DNA of 64,000 nucleotides, from positions 310,001 through 374,000 of the forward strand of contig NZ_JAJAVQ010000002.1 of the NCBI RefSeq assembly GCF_020531985.1. Direction: 5' to 3'. A program made the translations under genes and the position numbers. Each line of letters begins with the position of its first letter. Positions within the stretch are counted from its first letter, which is position 1. Shown here piece by piece: positions 8,910 through 17,954 of this stretch. The notes under the pieces were generated by a model that worked only from the letters and a program-made list of their open reading frames with translations, ran no database searches and was not told the origin of the DNA. The DNA comes from Rheinheimera aquimaris (GTDB lineage Bacteria; Pseudomonadota; Gammaproteobacteria; Enterobacterales; Alteromonadaceae).

Positions 8910-11255
8910 CTATAAATTACAGATAAAGCTCCAGCTGCCATCACTACCGGGCACTGAATTGGTCCACCAGTTGGCTTTGTACACGCTGCCCTGATAAGAC
9001 AGGTGGTCACCGCCGACGGCATGGCTTGGTAAGCCTTGCCAATCGGTTTGCGGCCACTGCGGGTAGGGATAAATAGTGGCTGTCACACCGCCACAGCTTT
9101 CACCATTAGCATCGCCATCACCGGGCCCACCGTCACCGCTACCAATCGCCACAACGGGTAATTGTGGGTACTCTTGTGCGAAGGCGTAGTCAGCACCATT
9201 GGCACTCAGTATCCAGTTTGACGGCATTGGCATCGGCAGGTGATAGTTCAGTGTCACTGTGACACTTTCGCCACTGGCAACACTCAGATAACCAGGCAGA
9301 TTAAAACGAACACGATGAAAATCGCTGCTCAGGCCGCCGATGTTATTGCCACTGGCGTTACGGCCACTTTCAATCACAGTTAAACCAAAGCCACTCTGGT
9401 CGCTGATGGTATCCGGTATCGCTGTGGGGACATCAAAGCTGATGCTGGCGCCGCCCGGGATAGCGCCTTCGCTGTGGTTGGTCAGTGTAAGTTTGGGGTT
9501 GATGGGGAAGTTTTGATCGCCCAGTTTAAAGTCACTGATGCTCAGGCGGATATCTGCCGCTTGCGTTGGCATAGTGCGGTTGGCTTTTACGGCGCCATAA
9601 GGGCTGGCATTTCTGAAGCTGTTGTAAAACTGTGTTGTCAGTGTATCACCGATAAAATACTCACCGTTGGCTGCATTCCAACCATAGTCACCAGCCAGCT
9701 CCCAGAACATTACACCACCAATGCCGTTTTCAATCACATATTGCGCTTTGGCGGCAATGCTCTGTTCAGTCTCTACCGACAGAAACACCTTTTTCTGCGC
9801 ATTCCATAACCAGGGGGCGACGGCGGTAGCATCGTAATGTTCGCTGTAAGTGCCGGTCAGTTGATGCTCCGGGTTGGCCGGATCCAGGCCGTACACCGGC
9901 GCGTAGCTGCCAACAATGCCTTCAGCCAGATTCATGGTATGCCACAGCGGGTTAGAGCCGGCCGGCATTTCGCCACCCTGGGTGTTTTTATCGTGCCACA
10001 GGTTGTCTATGCCCACAGCACCATTGCCACATTTGCTAACCGTGCTGCCACCGGTGCCTGGCGGACAGGCATTCTGGTTCGGCAGAGCAGCTGTGCCCCA
10101 CAAACCGTTGTTGCCGCCCTGCACATCTTTCCAGCCGCGGCTGTAGTACGGGATACCAATATTAATGCGGCCAGCCGGCATGGTGCCGCGGAAGTAATGG
10201 CAAGCCCAGTCGGTGTTGAGATAGCCAATATTCTGGTATTGCGTGGTGTTGTAGTAATTCCAGGCTGCCAGTTCTGCATCCATGCCGGTATCAAACAAAG
10301 CGGCATTGTGACCAACAAACTGGTTCCAGGCGCCATGCAGGTCGTAGCTCATGATGTTTACATAATCCAGATACTGGGTAACCTGGAATGCTTCCATGCC
10401 CCTTAGCAGATAACCAGAAGACGGCGAAGCAATAGTCAGCAGGTAGTGTTTGCCGTCTGCCGCGCCGGCGGCATCCAGTTTCTGCCGCAGCACTTTCATC
10501 AGCTCGATATAAGAGCGCATTAAGCCACCACGCAGGCTGTTGGCCAATGCAAAATCATCCGGGTTGCCTGCATCATTCATACTGGTCGGGTATTCGTAAT
10601 CAATATCGACACCGTCGAAGCCATACTGGCGGATAAAGGCGACAGCAGAATCGGCAAAGGTGTTAATGCCCTGATTATTAATGCTCAGATCGCTGTTGGT
10701 GGTCATGCTGTAAAAGCCGCCGCTGGCGACACGATCACCATTGCTGTCAAAATAGCCGCCGGTCTCAGCCCAGCCGCCAACAGAGATCAGCGTCTTTACG
10801 TGCGGGTACTGCTGCTTATACTTTTGCAGCAGGTTAAAGTGGCCTCTATAAGGCAGGTTAGGGTCAAGCTCTGCACCGGCAACCCCGGGCCATTCCATGC
10901 CGGTGGCAGCGTTATTGCTGGCTGTGACATCGCCGACCGAAATCTGATTAGCCGAATTAACGTGGGCAAAAGCATAATTAATATGGGTAATTTTGTCCCA
11001 CGGAATGTCTGACGCTAAATACGCCGGCTGGCCATTCTTACCATGACGCCAACTGGTAAAGTAGCCAATAATACGTCGTGGGTGATCAGGGCTGATAATT
11101 TCGCGCCCTGTAGCATCGTATACGGTGCAGTAGGGAACATTGATGCCGGGGGTTTGGTACAGGCCATCAGGCCGGCAACTGTTATCAGTAGTTTGCTGAG
11201 CAAATGCCACACCGCTCAGCAGTGCCAACAGCGGCAAAGTAGTGATTAATTTCAT
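8910..11255 (-). CDS. GH18 chitinase with ChiC-like domain and CBM5/12
   Basis: A secreted endo/exo-chitinase of 781 aa. The signal peptide is 1-19. The GH18 barrel spans about 60-550, with KTLISVGGW (154-162) and the catalytic DGVDIDYEYP (Asp214, Asp217, Asp219, catalytic acid Glu221). A beta-rich domain at about 555-700 resembles the ChiC domain of marine chitinases. A Gly-rich linker leads to a C-terminal CBM5/12 (about 718-781, YPQWPQTDW and ANWWTNSVPGSDGSW) closely similar to that of the LPMO. It is the middle gene of the cluster, 110 bp after chiA and 190 bp before the LPMO gene. Confidence 0.94.
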   Translation of the reverse strand: MKLITTLPLLALLSGVAFAQQTTDNSCRPDGLYQTPGINVPYCTVYDATGREIISPDHPRRIIGYFTSWRHGKNGQPAYLASDIPWDKITHINYAFAHVNSANQISVGDVTASNNAATGMEWPGVAGAELDPNLPYRGHFNLLQKYKQQYPHVKTLISVGGWAETGGYFDSNGDRVASGGFYSMTTNSDLSINNQGINTFADSAVAFIRQYGFDGVDIDYEYPTSMNDAGNPDDFALANSLRGGLMRSYIELMKVLRQKLDAAGAADGKHYLLTIASPSSGYLLRGMEAFQVTQYLDYVNIMSYDLHGAWNQFVGHNAALFDTGMDAELAAWNYYNTTQYQNIGYLNTDWACHYFRGTMPAGRINIGIPYYSRGWKDVQGGNNGLWGTAALPNQNACPPGTGGSTVSKCGNGAVGIDNLWHDKNTQGGEMPAGSNPLWHTMNLAEGIVGSYAPVYGLDPANPEHQLTGTYSEHYDATAVAPWLWNAQKKVFLSVETEQSIAAKAQYVIENGIGGVMFWELAGDYGWNAANGEYFIGDTLTTQFYNSFRNASPYGAVKANRTMPTQAADIRLSISDFKLGDQNFPINPKLTLTNHSEGAIPGGASISFDVPTAIPDTISDQSGFGLTVIESGRNASGNNIGGLSSDFHRVRFNLPGYLSVASGESVTVTLNYHLPMPMPSNWILSANGADYAFAQEYPQLPVVAIGSGDGGPGDGDANGESCGGVTATIYPYPQWPQTDWQGLPSHAVGGDHLSYQGSVYKANWWTNSVPGSDGSWSFICNL

Positions 11256-11286
11256 TGTGAGTATCCTGCAAAGGGCCGCAGCGCAC

Positions 11287-11341
11287 GTCAGGTGGTTTAA
11301 GCGGGCAGCAATGGCTTGCCCGCTGTTTCGCCTAACCTGAC
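11287..11341. repeat. Two-part stem-loop between the two chitinase genes
   Basis: An outer perfect 7-bp stem GTCAGGT/ACCTGAC (11287-11293, 11335-11341) encloses an inner 8-bp stem AGCGGGCA/TGCCCGCT (11300-11307, 11317-11324). There is no T-tract. It may tune expression or mRNA stability between the two genes; I infer this only from position and shape. Confidence 0.7.
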
Positions 11342-11365
11342 AGGGTCAGACTGCGGCAGAATGGG

Positions 11366-13105
11366 TTATTGCTGCGGATGGCCTAAGCCTTCGTGCATCG
11401 CGTTCAAAATATGGCCGTTGTCGGCGTCTATTTCCCAGGCAAAAATACCGCCCAGCTGATGCTGCAGAATGTAGGCACCTTTTTCGCGTACCGAACGCTT
11501 GGTATCAATACTGATCAGCGTATTGGTTGCCGGGTTCCAGACATAGCTCGCCTTGGCAGTGTCATCCCAGCCTACGGTAAAGCCGTTAACGCCGTTGGCT
11601 TCCGGCCCGCCCATATAGTCGGTCTGGATCTTTTTGTAATCCATGATGCCGCGCTCCCAGCCTCCGCTGATGCCGTCACCACCTGTACCGGTAAACGGAT
11701 TATTGCCACTAACGCCGCTGACATTTTGCCAGCCCCGGCCATACATAGCGGCACCGAGTGATATCTTGCCGGCAGGTACATCGCGATTTAGCAGATACTG
11801 CACCGCTTCGTGCGCGCTAAAGCCAGTAGTCGGTGAGTTAGTTGAAGGATACAGACCAGTCTGGTGGCCCAGCACTCCGTTCCAGGCGCCGTAATAGTCG
11901 TAGGTCATCAGGTTGATAGAGTCCATATACTGGGCGGCATCTTCCCAATCGACGACACTCAGTTTTTCCACACCACCGGACATCGCGGCTGCCAGCTCAT
12001 AACTGCGGCCGGTTTCAGTGCTTAACGCATCCAGCGCAGCACGAAGCTCCTGCATCAAAGTGGCAAAACCTGCGCCATCCTGTGCGGAACCCAGCACTGG
12101 GTTAGCGCCACCGCCTCCGGGGAATTCCCAGTCAATATCAATACCATCGAAGAAATCGTAAGTGCGGATAAAATCGATAACTGAATCAATAAAAACCGCA
12201 CGCGCTGCCGGATTAGTGCCCACATCGTACAAGGGGTCTGACAGTGTCCAGCCGCCAATGGAAGGCAAAATTTTGATATGTGGATGGGTCTGTTTCAGCC
12301 GGTACAACTCGGCGAAAATACCGCGGATTGGCTGATCCCAGACATCACCGGGGTAGCTCTTTTCCAACGCGGCGAATTTATCATGTACCACCACCGAGTA
12401 ATCCGGTTTGCCAGCACATTGGCTGTTCAGCGCAGCATAGCCTTCCGGGTTGGCCTGACGCAGGCCTTCATTTGGGCCACACACCGGAATAAAACCGTAA
12501 TACAGGTGTGTCAGGTTCTGCGCCGGAATATCAGCTGCATGGAAGGCCCGGCCATAAATACCCCACTCAACAAAGTAAGCACCTACTTTCTTGCCTGTCG
12601 TGTTCTGATAGGGCAGATTACTTTGCTTCAGCGGGTGTGGCCAGGCGGTCAAATCTAAATCAGTCCAGGGATCAAAGGCGCCATCACCTCCGCCATTATC
12701 ACCGCCACCGTTATCACCACCAGAGCCGCCACTAACGTTAATAGTGGTGACGCTGCTTTGCGCGCATTCTTCATTGCTGCCATTAACCTGGCACAACTTT
12801 ACCTGCAGTTGATAACTACCAGCAGTGGTGAACTGCAGCGTGGTGCTGCCTGTCTGCGCATTCTGGCCATTTGGGGTTAGCGCTGCAGTAAAGACAACGC
12901 TGTCATTTTGTAGCAAATACCACTTATTACCATTAGTGCCCCACCACATATCCCAGCGTACCGGTACCTGTGCACTGCCATCTTGCAGGCTATAGTCTGT
13001 CGGCATCCAGCTGATCACCGGTGCATTTGGGGTGGCGGCATTCACGCCACCTGCAGCAAGTAGAAGACTAACTCCTACGTACTGCATAACTTTTTGTTTA
13101 AACAT
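11366..13105 (-). CDS. chiA: GH18 chitinase, ChiA type
   Basis: A secreted chitinase of 579 aa resembling Serratia ChiA (563 aa). Order: signal peptide (1-23), ChiA N-terminal immunoglobulin-like domain (about 24-125, with VPVRWDMWWG), a Gly/Asp linker (126-142), and a GH18 barrel (about 170-575) with KILPSIGGW (278-286) and DGIDIDWEFP (Asp320, Asp323, Asp325, catalytic Glu327). It has no CBM5/12, unlike its two neighbours. A strong RBS (GGAGG) precedes ATG 13105. It is the first gene of the chitin cluster and lies behind the operator-promoter at 13259-13287. Confidence 0.94.
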   Translation of the reverse strand: MFKQKVMQYVGVSLLLAAGGVNAATPNAPVISWMPTDYSLQDGSAQVPVRWDMWWGTNGNKWYLLQNDSVVFTAALTPNGQNAQTGSTTLQFTTAGSYQLQVKLCQVNGSNEECAQSSVTTINVSGGSGGDNGGGDNGGGDGAFDPWTDLDLTAWPHPLKQSNLPYQNTTGKKVGAYFVEWGIYGRAFHAADIPAQNLTHLYYGFIPVCGPNEGLRQANPEGYAALNSQCAGKPDYSVVVHDKFAALEKSYPGDVWDQPIRGIFAELYRLKQTHPHIKILPSIGGWTLSDPLYDVGTNPAARAVFIDSVIDFIRTYDFFDGIDIDWEFPGGGGANPVLGSAQDGAGFATLMQELRAALDALSTETGRSYELAAAMSGGVEKLSVVDWEDAAQYMDSINLMTYDYYGAWNGVLGHQTGLYPSTNSPTTGFSAHEAVQYLLNRDVPAGKISLGAAMYGRGWQNVSGVSGNNPFTGTGGDGISGGWERGIMDYKKIQTDYMGGPEANGVNGFTVGWDDTAKASYVWNPATNTLISIDTKRSVREKGAYILQHQLGGIFAWEIDADNGHILNAMHEGLGHPQQ

Positions 13106-13484
13106 AACTTCCTCCAGTTTTGTCGCTTATATTTTTTTAGTCGTTATTCATTGCTTTAAGCGCAGACAACCTAAAATTGCGTTGTCAGCTACTGCATTAT
13201 TTCCGCCTTGCCTGCCCGGCATTACGGCTCCCTGTTGTTTGGAAAATAAGCGGTACTGACTATGGCAAAAATGACAGCGTTGTCAAAAAACTGTCTTAAG
13301 ATTTAAATGATATTTTTATGATCTGGCGTTAAGCTATTGAAACTTGAAAGTAAAATTATGCAGAAAACTGTCGGCTTGTTTTACACATTTTAGAGCCGGA
13401 TTAACCTGAACAGGTAAAAGTGTAAATAATGCTGCAGCAACTTGTAGGTAGCCGCAGCGGTCGGATCGGATAATGCGGATGCTG
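13106..13484. other. Intergenic region upstream of chiA (379 bp)
   Basis: AT-rich spacer holding the chiA promoter/operator near 13270 and a leader of about 147 nt. Near 13466-13492 an 8-bp TCGGATAA/TTATCCGA hairpin overlaps the end of the yjfC-like gene without a T-tract. I see no further gene. Confidence 0.6.
13259..13287 (-). promoter_or_regulatory. chiA promoter with LacI-type (NagR-like) operator over the -35 box
   Basis: On the minus strand a perfect -35 TTGACA (13286-13281) stands 16 bp from CATAGT (13264-13259), a 4/6 -10 box. The -35 lies inside the palindrome TGACAGCGTTGTCA (13272-13285), whose TGACA/TGTCA arms are perfect. From memory it resembles the operators of LacI-type NagR regulators of chitin/N-acetylglucosamine genes in Alteromonadales. 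The layout predicts repression. Confidence 0.65.
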
Positions 13485-14633
13485 TTATCCGAGAATAAGG
13501 TGGGGCAAAAAGCGTGAACTATCCTTGGTGATCAGGCTGCTGTCTTCGCGGATGCAGATACCTGCTGCAGCGTCGCCGACAACCCAGCTGCCAATTAGCG
13601 TGTAGTTACCTGCAAATTCCGGCAACGGCGCTAATTGTTGGCGGATATAGCCACTGTCTGTATAAGGGCCGCTTTGTGTCAGGCGTTTGCCACACATATC
13701 AACCAGTTCGATATTTGCACCTTCACGCGAAAACAAAGGCTTACGTACCCAGCCAGGTTGTAATGGGCCGCCATCATCAAAAAACGCTGGTAACAGGTTG
13801 GGGTGGCCCTGATACTTTTGCCACAGCAGTGGCAAAATACCTTTGTTCGATAATACCGATTTCCATAGCGGTTCGATAAACTGGGTCTGACTGGTTAAAA
13901 TTGTGCCGGCGAAATCTTCCTGCAGCATAAACTCCCACGGATAGAGCTTGAATAAACCCTGCACCGCAAAGCCATCCAGATCAACCAGTTGGCCGTCGAT
14001 TTCTCCGAGTTGTTCCAGCGGTATGTAGCGGCAGTCAAGTCCGGCCTGTAGCGCAATATCCATCAGATAGTCGACTGTGCCTTTATCTTCAATACTTTCT
14101 GCCACACTGGCAAAGTAAAACGGCTTAGGCAAGTTAAGTTCGCTAAAGGCCTGTTGCAGCTTGTCCTGCAGTGAGTTGAACTGGTCGGCACCCTGGGGTA
14201 TTGCCCCGCGCATCAGTTGGTCTTCCAGCCATACCCACTGAAAAAAACCGGTTTCGAACAGTGACGTCGGTGTGTCGTAATTCAGCTCCAGCAGTTTAGC
14301 GGGGCCGCTGCCGTTGTAGCTGAAATCCATCCGGCCATACAGGTGCTGTTGCTGGCTTTGCCAGCTACCGCGAACGGCATCCCAAAACTTTTCCGGGATA
14401 GCCAACTGTGCCAATTCCTTTTCATCCCGGACAATATCAGCGACTAAATCCAGCGCCATCTGGTGTAGCTCTTCGGTTGGCTCCTCCAGATCGCGCTCTA
14501 TTTGTTCCAGGCTGAATTGGTAATAAGCGCTCTCGTCCCAGTACGGCTCGCCGTCGAAAGTATGAAAATTAAAACCCACGCTCTCGGCAAAAGCTTTCCA
14601 GCCTGGTCGGGGTGTGCTGCTGATCCGCTTCAT
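13485..14633 (-). CDS. yjfC: Glutathionylspermidine synthase-like ATP-grasp protein (YjfC/YgiC-like)
   Basis: This 382-aa protein matches the YgiC/YjfC family (about 386 aa), which resembles the synthetase half of glutathionylspermidine synthase but lacks the amidase half. Visible features: MDFSYNGSGPAKLLELNYDTPTS-type ATP-grasp core near residue 102, a conserved KPLFSREGANIEL segment near 300, and a C-terminal GSWVVGDAAAGICIRE. The true peptide-bond substrate of this family is not settled. It is the last gene of a tight three-gene operon, 6 bp after the DUF1190 gene. The symbol is by family and synteny. Confidence 0.85.
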   Translation of the reverse strand: MKRISSTPRPGWKAFAESVGFNFHTFDGEPYWDESAYYQFSLEQIERDLEEPTEELHQMALDLVADIVRDEKELAQLAIPEKFWDAVRGSWQSQQQHLYGRMDFSYNGSGPAKLLELNYDTPTSLFETGFFQWVWLEDQLMRGAIPQGADQFNSLQDKLQQAFSELNLPKPFYFASVAESIEDKGTVDYLMDIALQAGLDCRYIPLEQLGEIDGQLVDLDGFAVQGLFKLYPWEFMLQEDFAGTILTSQTQFIEPLWKSVLSNKGILPLLWQKYQGHPNLLPAFFDDGGPLQPGWVRKPLFSREGANIELVDMCGKRLTQSGPYTDSGYIRQQLAPLPEFAGNYTLIGSWVVGDAAAGICIREDSSLITKDSSRFLPHLILG

Positions 14634-14639
14634 CGTTGC

Positions 14640-15266
14640 TTAACCGCCATAGCTACTGGTATTGCGGCTGGCAGCCTGAGCACCAAAGCCACCGCGGCGG
14701 GCCAGCATTGCTGGCTTCGGCTGCACAGCTGATGGCCGTATGCTGGCAGGGCCGGGCTGTGTCGCTACTGCGGTATTAGTGGCCGTGCGGAAGGTTGTGC
14801 GGTCATCGCGTGATTTATACAGCGGCTGGCTGGGTACCGGGTTACGGCTGGCGCTTGCTGTTTGCTGTGCCGGGTTGGCAGTCATACCGCCGCGGTTTAG
14901 CATTTGGCCGGCCATAAAGCCCATCATCATTGGCATAAAAAAGCCGCTGCTTTGCTGGCTCTGCTGCTGAGGTTGCTCTGATGTATTGGCCGCCAGAACC
15001 GGAGCGGTTTCGCACTGGCCGCTACCAAAATCGGCTTCGCATTCAGTCTTGCTGCTGTAACGCGGTGCTACCTGAGGGTGTAGGGCTTTGGCCTGTTCAA
15101 AAGCCGCTTTACATTCGGCGGGTGGGTTGTAGTATGCCGCACATTCATCCGGCGTGTTAAATACCTGCACTTCGACCGGTTTCTCGCCACAACCAGCCAG
15201 TATCATGCCGGCAGCAGGCGCCATCATAATCAGGCGGGCAGTTTTACTGCGTTTAAAGGTTGTCAT
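14640..15266 (-). CDS. yjfM: DUF1190 lipoprotein (YjfM/YgiB-like)
   Basis: A 208-aa protein with a lipoprotein-type signal (MTTFKRSKTARLIMMAPAAG..., lipobox ILAGC, Cys about 26). The DUF1190 core has spaced cysteines (DECAAYY, AECKAAFEQA, TECEADFGSGQC). It then turns into a low-complexity Gln/Ser/Pro/Arg tail ending in SSYGG. This is the usual look of YgiB/YjfM. It lies between the DUF350 gene and the ATP-grasp gene, as in E. coli yjfLMC. Function is unknown. Confidence 0.85.
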   Translation of the reverse strand: MTTFKRSKTARLIMMAPAAGMILAGCGEKPVEVQVFNTPDECAAYYNPPAECKAAFEQAKALHPQVAPRYSSKTECEADFGSGQCETAPVLAANTSEQPQQQSQQSSGFFMPMMMGFMAGQMLNRGGMTANPAQQTASASRNPVPSQPLYKSRDDRTTFRTATNTAVATQPGPASIRPSAVQPKPAMLARRGGFGAQAASRNTSSYGG

Positions 15267-15276
15267 TTCTGGCTCC

Positions 15277-15690
15277 TTAATATGTCATCGCGGCAGCATT
15301 GAGCATACCAATGGCAACTGAACAACAGGCAGAAAAGAGACCTGCGCTGAGCTCGCCGTCACGAATACGTTGCGGCAATGGTTTGAGCGCAATGCAGCTA
15401 AAGAAAAAAGCAATAAGCTGCACGACAAGTGCTACTGCACCCCAGATCGCGCAGTCCAGCAGCGACATAGAATGCGTTATAGCACTGGCCAGTGGCCAGG
15501 CAAAACCGAGCAGCGCGCCGCCAAACGCAATGGCTGCTGCGGCGTTATTTGCCCGGATCAAACCAAACTCGTCGTGCGGCGTTACCCAGCTGTAAATTCG
15601 GATAAACAGCAGCAGTAAGATAACAGCCAGTGCGAAATAGGCTGCGAAAGCGGGTAAACCGGCTAAAGAGGTCAAAGCGGTATCTAACAT
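15277..15690 (-). CDS. yjfL: DUF350 membrane protein (YjfL-like)
   Basis: I start at ATG 15690 (MLDTALTSL), preceded by GAAGG; the longer frame to 15762 has no RBS and looks non-coding. The 137-aa protein has four hydrophobic segments and the paired-repeat look of DUF350 (RANNAAAAIAFGGALLGFAWPLASAI). It is the first gene of the yjfL-yjfM-yjfC-like operon, 10 bp before the next gene. Function is unknown. Confidence 0.82.
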   Translation of the reverse strand: MLDTALTSLAGLPAFAAYFALAVILLLLFIRIYSWVTPHDEFGLIRANNAAAAIAFGGALLGFAWPLASAITHSMSLLDCAIWGAVALVVQLIAFFFSCIALKPLPQRIRDGELSAGLFSACCSVAIGMLNAAAMTY

Positions 15691-15779
15691 ACTGGGCCCT
15701 TCGAAATTAAGACTGCGCTGATCCTGCGCAAAAGCGCACATTTTTACAAGTCTTATCGCCACTGATGTTGCTTAAATGG

Positions 15780-15804
15780 AAAAGCCGCGGTCAGCGCGGC
15801 TTTT
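15780..15804 (-). terminator. Terminator downstream of malQ
   Basis: AAAAGCCGCG / CGCGGCTTTT with a 5-nt loop, just after the malQ stop on the minus strand. Its symmetric A/T flanks are moderate in length. Confidence 0.65.
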
Positions 15805-15815
15805 GCTTTAGGATG

Positions 15816-17954
15816 TTATTGTCGTGCGGTGCGTATTTCACTGATCATCTGCTGTACATCAGGCTGCTGCAAAATAGCATCAATATTGTCGCTGAGTTTA
15901 CGTCGCCAGTTCGGGTATTCGCTGCTGGTGCCCGGGATATTAACCGGCGTTGTCATTTGCAGTAAATCTTCCAACTGGAAGGCAAACAGCCTGGCTGGCT
16001 GGCTGGCAGTAAACAAATGGCTGGCACGGATAAGCTGGCTGAAGTTACCTTCTTCAAGCTGCAGTTTGTCCCGCATCAGCTGTTTTTCATCTGTACGCAG
16101 TTGATACAGGCTTTGTGCTACCTGCGGGTTGGGGAACAAATCCAGCTGATGGCGTAGTGCCAGATCATATTCCTGCCAGTAACCGACCATGGTAGGCATG
16201 TCATGCGTGCTTACTGTGGCAAGGGCGAGTTCTGGATACGTCAGAGCGGCGTGATCGTAGCTACCGGCTTTTTGCTCCAGCATAAATACGCGATAAGACA
16301 GTACCTGATATTGTGCCATCAGATGGCTGATCTCAACCGGCACTGTGCCTAAATCTTCGCCGATAACCACACAGCTGTTACGCTGGCTTTCTAACGCCAG
16401 AATGGCAAATAAATCGGCGGCCGGAAAGCGGATATAAGCACCGGCAGTGGCATCGGCACCGAGCGGACAACACCATAACCTTAGCAGCGCCATAACATGG
16501 TCTAATCGCAGTGCGCCGGCATAACGCATATTGGCCTGAATCAGCTGAATAAAAGGCTGGTAGGCTTTCTGACGCAAGGTTTGTGGGTTATACGCCAGCA
16601 AGCCCCAGTTCTGGCCTTTGGGTGCCATAATATCTGCCGGTGCCCCCACGCTTAAATCCAGCAGATAATCTTCCGGTGCGCCCCAGCTTTCAGCACTGCT
16701 GCGGCTGGTACCTACTGCAACATCACAGTACAGGCCTATCGCCATACCATGTTGGTGACATAAGCGTTTCACTTCAGCCAACTGCTGCTGCGCCTGCCAC
16801 TGCAGATAAAGCTGCAGTTCAATCGCATCGCTGTGTTCACGGGCAAATGCGGCCACTGCTGCGCTTTGCGGGTCCTGCAGCTCAGGCGGAAAACTCTGCC
16901 AGGCTGCCATATTCCAGTCCTTTGCAAACATCTGGCCTTGTAATACCTGATGTATGGCTAGCTGGCGTAAGCTGTCACCGCTGGTCGCAACAAACTGATG
17001 ATACTGCTGCGCCCGGGTGGTATTTTTTGCCAGATGTTGCTGCTTGAACTGTTGCCACAGCAGCTCTGCAACGCTTTTTTTCAGTGCTGCAACGCCGATA
17101 TAGTCTACATCGCTGCAATTGCGCAGCTGTTGTAACTGCTGCTGAAAGGTTTCACTGGCGACCAGCTTTTGTGCTGCGTCACAGTGTTTGTATTCATCGG
17201 TATATTCCAGCGCAACATACTGGGTGTTTAACCATAACCGGCTGTTAGGGCTGTATGGGCTGCAATCTTGCGGCAATTCAGGGTATAGCGCATGCAGTGG
17301 GTTCAGCCCAATAAAATCAACACCTTGTGCAGCAAGCGGGGCTACCATTTGCTGCAAATCGGCAAAGTCCCCCAGGCCCCAATTGCGCGTCGAGCGCACA
17401 GCATACAGTTGAATAGCCGGGCCGAAAGTTTTATGCAAAACCGCTTTGTCGTGCAGCTGAAAACAGCGCTGTGGTGTGATAATTAATTGCTGGCTGTACT
17501 GTTGGGTGCCATTACTCAGCTGCAATTGGTGATACCCAAGCGGCAAGCTGACATCCAGTTTCATCTCTGCCAGCAACACTTCACCGCGGCTGGTAGGCTG
17601 GCGCACACTGATATCACTGGCAGCGATACTCAGGCTACCGCTGAACTGCTGCTGTTCTTCGGTGATAATCTGCCATTGCCAGTCACTGACTGCTTGCTGT
17701 TGCAACTGTTGCAGGCGCAGTACAACTGGTTGATCCTGTTGACAGACATTGACCGGTGCAACGACTTCAAACCAGTGTTGCTCACTGAGTTGGCTAATCT
17801 GTTGTTGTATTATTTCGTCGCCGGACAGGTCATAGCCCATGGCTTGTAAAATAGCCTGCTGCTTATCCAGACCAATCACTTCGGTATGGCCTTGCGCATG
17901 TACATAGCTGTCTTGCAGCCCCGCCAAAACAGCGAGTTGCTTAATTAGTTCCAT
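15816..17954 (-). CDS. malQ: 4-alpha-glucanotransferase (amylomaltase, GH77)
   Basis: Transfers alpha-1,4-glucan segments between maltodextrins, releasing glucose; cytoplasmic. At 712 aa it matches the long MalQ form with a beta-rich N-terminal domain (about 1-140). GH77 signatures: NPLHALYPE near 220, SPYSPNSR, LRLDHVMAL with nucleophile Asp485, IGEDLGTVP with acid/base Glu533, and STHDMPT with Asp585. It overlaps the upstream AraC-type gene by 14 bp, so the two are co-transcribed. It would process the products of the pullulanase encoded in the same locus. Confidence 0.95.
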   Translation of the reverse strand: MELIKQLAVLAGLQDSYVHAQGHTEVIGLDKQQAILQAMGYDLSGDEIIQQQISQLSEQHWFEVVAPVNVCQQDQPVVLRLQQLQQQAVSDWQWQIITEEQQQFSGSLSIAASDISVRQPTSRGEVLLAEMKLDVSLPLGYHQLQLSNGTQQYSQQLIITPQRCFQLHDKAVLHKTFGPAIQLYAVRSTRNWGLGDFADLQQMVAPLAAQGVDFIGLNPLHALYPELPQDCSPYSPNSRLWLNTQYVALEYTDEYKHCDAAQKLVASETFQQQLQQLRNCSDVDYIGVAALKKSVAELLWQQFKQQHLAKNTTRAQQYHQFVATSGDSLRQLAIHQVLQGQMFAKDWNMAAWQSFPPELQDPQSAAVAAFAREHSDAIELQLYLQWQAQQQLAEVKRLCHQHGMAIGLYCDVAVGTSRSSAESWGAPEDYLLDLSVGAPADIMAPKGQNWGLLAYNPQTLRQKAYQPFIQLIQANMRYAGALRLDHVMALLRLWCCPLGADATAGAYIRFPAADLFAILALESQRNSCVVIGEDLGTVPVEISHLMAQYQVLSYRVFMLEQKAGSYDHAALTYPELALATVSTHDMPTMVGYWQEYDLALRHQLDLFPNPQVAQSLYQLRTDEKQLMRDKLQLEEGNFSQLIRASHLFTASQPARLFAFQLEDLLQMTTPVNIPGTSSEYPNWRRKLSDNIDAILQQPDVQQMISEIRTARQ

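Noticed and set aside
9837-10406. 189-aa open frame opposite the GH18 chitinase
   Set aside because: Complement of a clearly coding GC-rich gene; no RBS, no motif.
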